Source of the DNA: Haematobia irritans
Lineage: Eukaryota; Arthropoda; Insecta; Diptera; Muscidae
Assembly (NCBI RefSeq): GCF_050003625.1
Contig: NC_134397.1
Location: 222,394,537 to 222,458,536 of the forward strand
DNA length: 64,000 nt
Direction of reading: 5' to 3'
The notes beneath the pieces are model-generated. The model saw only the letters and a list, made by a program, of their open reading frames with translations. It searched no databases and was not told the DNA's origin. Positions 59,439 through 64,000 of this stretch are shown piece by piece. Position 1 is the first letter of the stretch. Each line of letters begins with the position of its first letter. The position numbers and the translations under genes were made by a program.

Positions 59439-60836
59439 TTGCAGACAGAGTTGCCATAAAAAACGTCTAACGAATATTTTACGAATTTTCATGACCAGAG
59501 AAAAATTAAAGCCGTTCATGAAATCGTGAACGCCCGTGGACGAAACCGGGAACATTTCGTTTTGATTTTCGTCAATGTTTCTGTTTCAGTTTGTTACCGC
59601 ATGTTCACGATTTTGGAACGTAATTTAGTGTATGCGGACGATATTGTTATAATGGTATCAGGCAAATTTCTAAACACGATCGCTGATATAATGCGTGAGA
59701 CTTTACAAATCCTATCCGACTGGGCAAGGAATTGTAGTTTTGGGTGATAACCCAAAGAAAATGGGGACAGTGCTCTTCACTAGGGGAGAAAAAACTACCG
59801 GGTATAATGATCCCACATTCGAGGAACGAGATTGAGTATTGCATTGGCGAATGAAGCATCCCTCTTTAACTAGCTCTTTACAACAGTTACAAGAACAGTA
59901 GCTAACTATGGATGCCACGTCCGGTAGAACATTATTAAAAATTCATATACAGACCTGCTCCTTATATACAGACCTGCTCCTTTATATGACTGGTGCAATG
60001 AATACAACGTCCACCGCAACTCTGAAGATATTGATGGGAGTCTGCCCACATGTTATGTATATCAGGAAAACAGCTGAGGTGATGTGAGAATGAAGAGCAT
60101 GGATACGTTTGAAAACCCGGTTTGTAGGCAAACAGAACTCGTTGCTTTGGTTGGGTAATATATGATATTCTGACTTTTCCGCACAACAAAGGAATAAAAA
60201 TAGTGGCGCATATTGCTATAATGGTGTTAGGCAAATTTCTGATATGAGTGAGGTTTTACAAATTCTATTGGACTGGACAAGGTAGTGTGCTTGGGTTTTA
60301 ACCCAAAGAAAACGCAGATAGTGCTTTTCACTAGGGAAAGAAAGCCCACTGAGTATAAGGAGCCAAAATTTCCAGCATCGACATTTTATTCTCTCAAAAT
60401 CGGCTTTATATTGGACTCCGGACTAAACTGGCTAGAAAATAAAGCTGTTCGTCTAAAGAAGATCGTCAGATACCTAGGGGTGCCACGACTGGCGAATCCG
60501 AGCCTAGGTACGCTTACAAACGCAGGCACATAGAACTCGTTGCTTCACATGGCAATAGATGAGTACAGACTATATGACGACTCAACATGTATTTAAGTGC
60601 AAGTGGAAATTGATTACCCCAAGTACAGAGGATTGGAAAGAAACGCGCGTACATTTAGGCGATATAAACATTTTTACGGATGGATCATTTAGAGAGTCAT
60701 ATAATATGGACAGCGGATGAATTATTTTTCAGACGAAGCTATTTGCCATTGCATAAGCTGCAGAATTCCTGTTTATGAGGCCGATATTCAGAAGCGATAT
60801 CAACTTCTTCATGGACAGTCAGGCAAAGCGATAATA

Positions 60837-61085
60837 GTGCAATCACAAATTTCACGAACATTTCTAAAGTCTTAATTGAGTCTTCAAAAATATATATTAA
60901 ACACTTAATTGATTCAAAAAAAATTTTTAATTAAAACAAAAATCAATCACAAAAATTAATAGTATCAATTAATTTTTTAATTTGATCAATTTTTTTTAAT
61001 TGACTCTCAACTAATTTTTTAATTGATACTATCTATCATTTCTGTGATTGAAGACATTTCATTTAAAAAATTTAAATTAAGAAAA
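60837..61085 (+). mobile_element. MITE family D inside the LINE RNase H region
   Basis: Words AATTTCACGAACATTTCTAAAG, TTAATTGATTCAAAA and TTTCTGTGATTGAAGACATTTC follow the complete copy at 41776-42060. The LINE reading stops before it (DSQA) and resumes after it (WVPRHYGI). Exact ends and target duplication not resolved. Confidence 0.75.
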
Positions 61086-61276
61086 AAAAAATGTTTGGTG
61101 TGTATAAAGTCGAAGGTATTTATTACTCTGTTTTGGGTACCTCGACATTATGGAATAATGGATAATGATAAGGCAAATGTGCGTTACGAACGTTTTTCCC
61201 CGCTATTTTTATATATTTACAGAGTCAATGTCGAATACCATGATTTATGGAAATGAAAATTTTAAAAATAAAATAA

Positions 61277-62262
61277 ACAAGTAAGGAAAGTCTAAAGTCG
61301 GGCGGGGCCGACTATATTATACCCTGCACCACTTTGTAGATCTAAATTTTCGATACCATATCACATCCGTCAAATGTGTTGGGGCTATATATAAAGGTTT
61401 GTCCCTAATTCTACTCTCTGTGCAAAATATCAACCAAATTGGAGTAAAACTCTGGCTTCTGGGACCGTATTAGTCCATATCGGGCGAAAGCTATATATGG
61501 GAGCTATATCTAAATCTGAACCGATTTCAATAAAATTTTGCACATTTGACTATACTACCAATTGTACTCCTAGTGCAAAATTTCAACCAAATTGGGGTAA
61601 TACTCAGGCTTCTAGGGCCGTATAAGTGCATATCGGGCCAAAGATATACGATTATAACGACCTTCCAATTTTTTGATACCATTTTGCCTCTAAATAGGCC
61701 TCAGTTTCGGCGATCACCTCTTCATTGCAGCCAAATTTCTCTCCCTGCGAGCATCCTTTTGAGGTCTGAGAACAAGGAAAAAGTCGTTGGGGGCCAGATC
61801 TGGAGAATACGGTGTGTGGGGGAGCAATTCGAATCTGAACCGATTTCAATAAAATTTTGCACATTTGACTATACTACCAATTGTACTCCTAGTGCAAAAT
61901 TTCAACCAAATTGGGGTAATACTCAGGCTTCTAGGGCCGTATAAGTGCATATCGGGCCAAAGATATATATGGGAGCTATATCTAAATCTGAACCGATTTC
62001 TTCCAAAATCAATAGGGTTCTATTTTGACCCAAAACACATACTTGTGCCAAATTCGAAGTCGATTGGGCTTAAATTACTACCTAATCCCTTGGTTACAAA
62101 AATGTGTTCACGGACAGACGGACATGGCTATATCGACTCAGGAGCCCACCCTAAGCATTTTTGTCAAAGACACCATGTGTCTATCTCGTCTCCTTCTGGG
62201 TGTTGCAAACATATGCACTAACTTATAATACCCTGTTCCACAGTGTGGCGCAGGGTATAAAA
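61277..62262 (-). mobile_element. DINE-1/Helentron-like element, family 2, with an internal Himar1 fragment
   Basis: On the minus strand it starts TTTTTATACCCTGCGCCACA (62262), has TGCAACACCCAGAAGGAGAC, the GAGTCGATATAGCCATGTCC / GTCTGTCC motif (about 62115-62140) and core units with GGAGCTATATCTAAATCTGA, and ends near CGGCCCCGCCCGAC (about 61295). It is the reference copy for 23046-24030. A Himar1 fragment lies inside between two identical copies of a core unit. Confidence 0.8.
61649..61831 (-). pseudogene. Himar1-like transposase fragment inside the Helentron
   Basis: On the minus strand it reads LLPHTPYSPDLAPN-like sequence, then KKFGCNEEVIAETEAYLEAK (with GE in place of KK), then after a small deletion WYQKIGRSL. 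It corresponds to the last third of Himar1 transposase including the third catalytic motif region, without either terminal repeat. It retains the TEAY segment that the copy at 1.3 kb has lost, so it is not derived from that copy. Confidence 0.85.
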
Positions 62263-63330
62263 ATTAAACTGCAAGAATGCTAAAAGGTTATACTGGGTGG
62301 TACTCATATGGTAAGTAAATGTGAGAGAGTGTGGAAACTGAGAGAGTTCCACATAAGAGAGTAACTCTTGGGAAAAAAGTTGAATATACAAATATACTAA
62401 AATTCCTTGAAGTGACATCCCTACTCAATGCCAACCATTGCCATCAGAAACAAATGAAAAACGTTTGTCAACCAATGATGCATAAAACGTTGGGGTCCAT
62501 TGAGCATTGGATGTTTCGTGCTAGCAGTACATTATCAAAAGGGTGATGCCATGCCCACCAGACGCCAATTTTTCTCTTGTTCGGGCATAAACGATATTCA
62601 CTGTTGCCACAATTGAACACTTAGGCTGTCTCCATATATTAACATGAGAGAGGGAGAGATATATTAACACTCTTACACACACACACATTCGTACACAAAA
62701 TTAACATAAAAATACCATACACATCCTCCTACAACCATCTTTTATAGGACCAATGATGACAATCGTAGCGATAATGAAAGGCTATTGTTTCTTTGCTTGC
62801 TGCTGCAGCTGCTGCTGCTGCTGCTTGATGGTATGTATGGTGAAAAAGCATCATTTGTTGATTTTGTTCAATATTCGACAAATCAGACGACTACAGAAGA
62901 GATCATAAATGAATTGCATTGTGATTAGTCTTAATTATGGGAATATGCAAATACAGTTTTATGAATTCATAAAATTGAAATTGTTTTCAAATTTGTGGTT
63001 GTGGTGATGATGGTGGTGAAAGTGCATTGTTAGTTAATGGAATTATACTAGCATAAATTATGCATATCTGTTTAATTTTAGGTAAGGCATGTATGTGTAC
63101 AAATTTTTTGATTATTATTTTTTTCATTGCAGCTATAGCTTCAAGGGAGCTATTTGAAATAATAGAAAAATATGATGTAGGTATATAATTGATTTGCGAC
63201 TGATTGGGACCTTTTCTAGGAAAAAGGAAAATTACTAAAAAAGATTTTGTTGAAAATACTTTCAATTTATATTCTCCATGGTAATGGATGGGGTGCATAA
63301 AAAGTTTTTCATTAAGTTTGTAAAATATCG
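62263..63330. other. Noncoding DNA with simple repeats
   Basis: (AC)n at 62674-62686, (CTG)n at about 62800-62823, GTGGTGATGATGGTGGTG at 63000. Open frames are short and lack support. Confidence 0.45.
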
Positions 63331-63339
63331 ATCTACTCT

Positions 63340-63960
63340 ATTGGCCACACTTAAAAAATATTGGCCTAACATGAAAGATTATGCAACCTAAATTTTAGAA
63401 TACGCAATTTGCACAATATTAAGATTTTTTTTTTTAAACAAAGACATTTTAAATAAAACAAAATTCATAATTTTTGTTTTTTATTCAAATTTAGGATACC
63501 AATATTTGAAACTTGCATTCCTTCGTTAAATTCGTATCGAATGTTCGTTCTCTCTTTTGTTTTATTTTATAAGATAAGCTAAATTGAAGGACTTGTGTCC
63601 TAAATGGGGCCGAAAATATTGTACCCTTTACCACCGTGTAGATTAAAATTTTTGGTACCATCTCTAATTCATAAAATTTATTGGGAGCTGTATAAACTCC
63701 GAAAATAATATTGACCTAATATGAAATATTGTGCAACCTAAATTTTAGGATACACAGTTTATATAAAATTAAAGACAAATTTCTTTAAATTAATGAATTT
63801 GAATTAAAAGACAGTTTACAATCTTTACTTTAATTTTTTTTTATTTAAATTAGGACACGTATCTTTTTTGGTATCATCTCAAATTCATCAAATTTATTGG
63901 GAGCTGTATAAACTCCGAAAATAATATTGACCTAATATGAAAGATTGTGCAGCCTAATTT
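63340..63960. repeat. Diverged tandem copies of a noncoding repeat
   Basis: GGGAGCTGTATAAACTCCGAAAATAATATTGACCTAATATG occurs as two near-identical blocks starting at about 63682 and 63898; each is followed by TTGTGCARCCTAA and TTAGGATAC/TTGGACAC words. A weaker third copy is at about 63350-63410. GGGGCCGAAAATATTGTACCC at 63606 resembles the end of family 2 Helentron elements. Confidence 0.7.
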
Positions 63961-64000
63961 TTGGACACTCAGTTTATAAAATATAAATTCAGATGTACAA

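Larger units (their letters stand above)
58860..59625. other. Insertion inside the LINE between KGIKI and YADD
   Basis: In the family the KGIKI motif is followed within a few residues by YADD; here 0.77 kb intervenes, including a SINE and a tRNA-like segment. The outer parts (GAACGGCGTGCTCATTTCG on the left, CATGAAATCGTGAACGCCCG on the right) share CCGTTCATGAAA words but I could not define ends or a target duplication. Confidence 0.6.
58233..61256 (+). pseudogene. LINE ORF2 remnant: reverse transcriptase and RNase H, nested insertions
   Basis: In scattered frames one reads WAVNSFDAYKFSGVD, AKDFRPISLTSF and VIDWIEGMLFYRN of the reverse transcriptase (58233-58760), then, after an interruption, VYADDIVIMVSGKFLNTIAD with the catalytic YADD (59626-59690) and FTRGEKTTGYN. 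A second, overlapping stretch repeats the post-YADD part (KGIKIVAHIAIMVLGKF near 60187; NPKKTQIVLFTRERK near 60300), so two partial copies or an internal duplication are present. RNase H follows (NIFTDGSFRESY near 60668, DINFFMDSQA near 60798) and, after MITE D, ITLFWVPRHYGIMDNDKAN (61122-61180). Many stops. This resembles the Jockey/LOA/I group; exact clade not decided. Confidence 0.85.

Overview
This window is nuclear DNA of a higher fly, most likely a muscid (Haematobia/Stomoxys/Musca group). The evidence is strong AT richness, spliced genes with dipteran-style splice sites, a transposase fragment very close to horn-fly Himar1, and abundant interspersed repeats with the DINE-1/Helentron layout. 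There are no bacterial-style operons, no intact transposase genes and no recognisable tRNA or rRNA genes. Most of the sequence is transposable-element debris in intergenic or intronic DNA. Species assignment and family names are inferences from remembered families; no search was run.

Layout. 1-5.4 kb: a 5'-truncated Himar1-like mariner, then a near-perfect inverted repeat whose centre is (TA)n carrying an internally deleted DD41D (rosa-type) mariner. 5.4-13 kb: AT-rich DNA with a pogo-type MITE, fold-back elements, tandem duplications and two TATA-containing candidate promoters. 13.1-15.7 kb: a Helentron-like element bracketed by diverged copies of a 0.25-kb segment. 19.6-20.4 kb: three tandem copies of a ~295-bp unit. 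21.8-24.7 kb: the clearest cellular gene, the last three coding exons (plus strand) of a single-pass receptor with a Thr-rich stalk and an acidic di-leucine tail, probably the Lerp/cation-independent mannose-6-phosphate-receptor type; its last intron holds more repeats.

25.9-30.9 kb is a 29-bp minisatellite of ~160 units with a ~1.68-kb higher-order duplication. 31.7-43 kb holds several MITE families, a second Helentron, a hAT-type MITE, a tRNA-derived SINE with a 15-bp target duplication, and a degenerate DD37E mariner. 47.7-48.5 kb is a SINE split by a 516-bp MITE.

49.7-51.6 kb is the most unusual segment: a tandem array of very small exon-like units, each with its own splice acceptor and donor, decaying from 3' to 5' and ending in an apparent terminal exon with a polyadenylation signal. 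One of its duplicated introns was hit by a piggyBac-like element, which was then hit by the 516-bp MITE.

52.7-54.5 kb and 58.2-61.2 kb are broken LINE copies (reverse transcriptase and RNase H) on the plus strand, interrupted by a hAT element, SINEs and another MITE. 61.3-62.3 kb is a third large Helentron-like element that carries a second Himar1 fragment between two identical 136-bp repeats. The last 1.7 kb is ordinary noncoding DNA with simple repeats and diverged repeat copies. The host genes do not visibly form a pathway; the readable story is the order of nested insertions, several of which are datable by clean target-site duplications.
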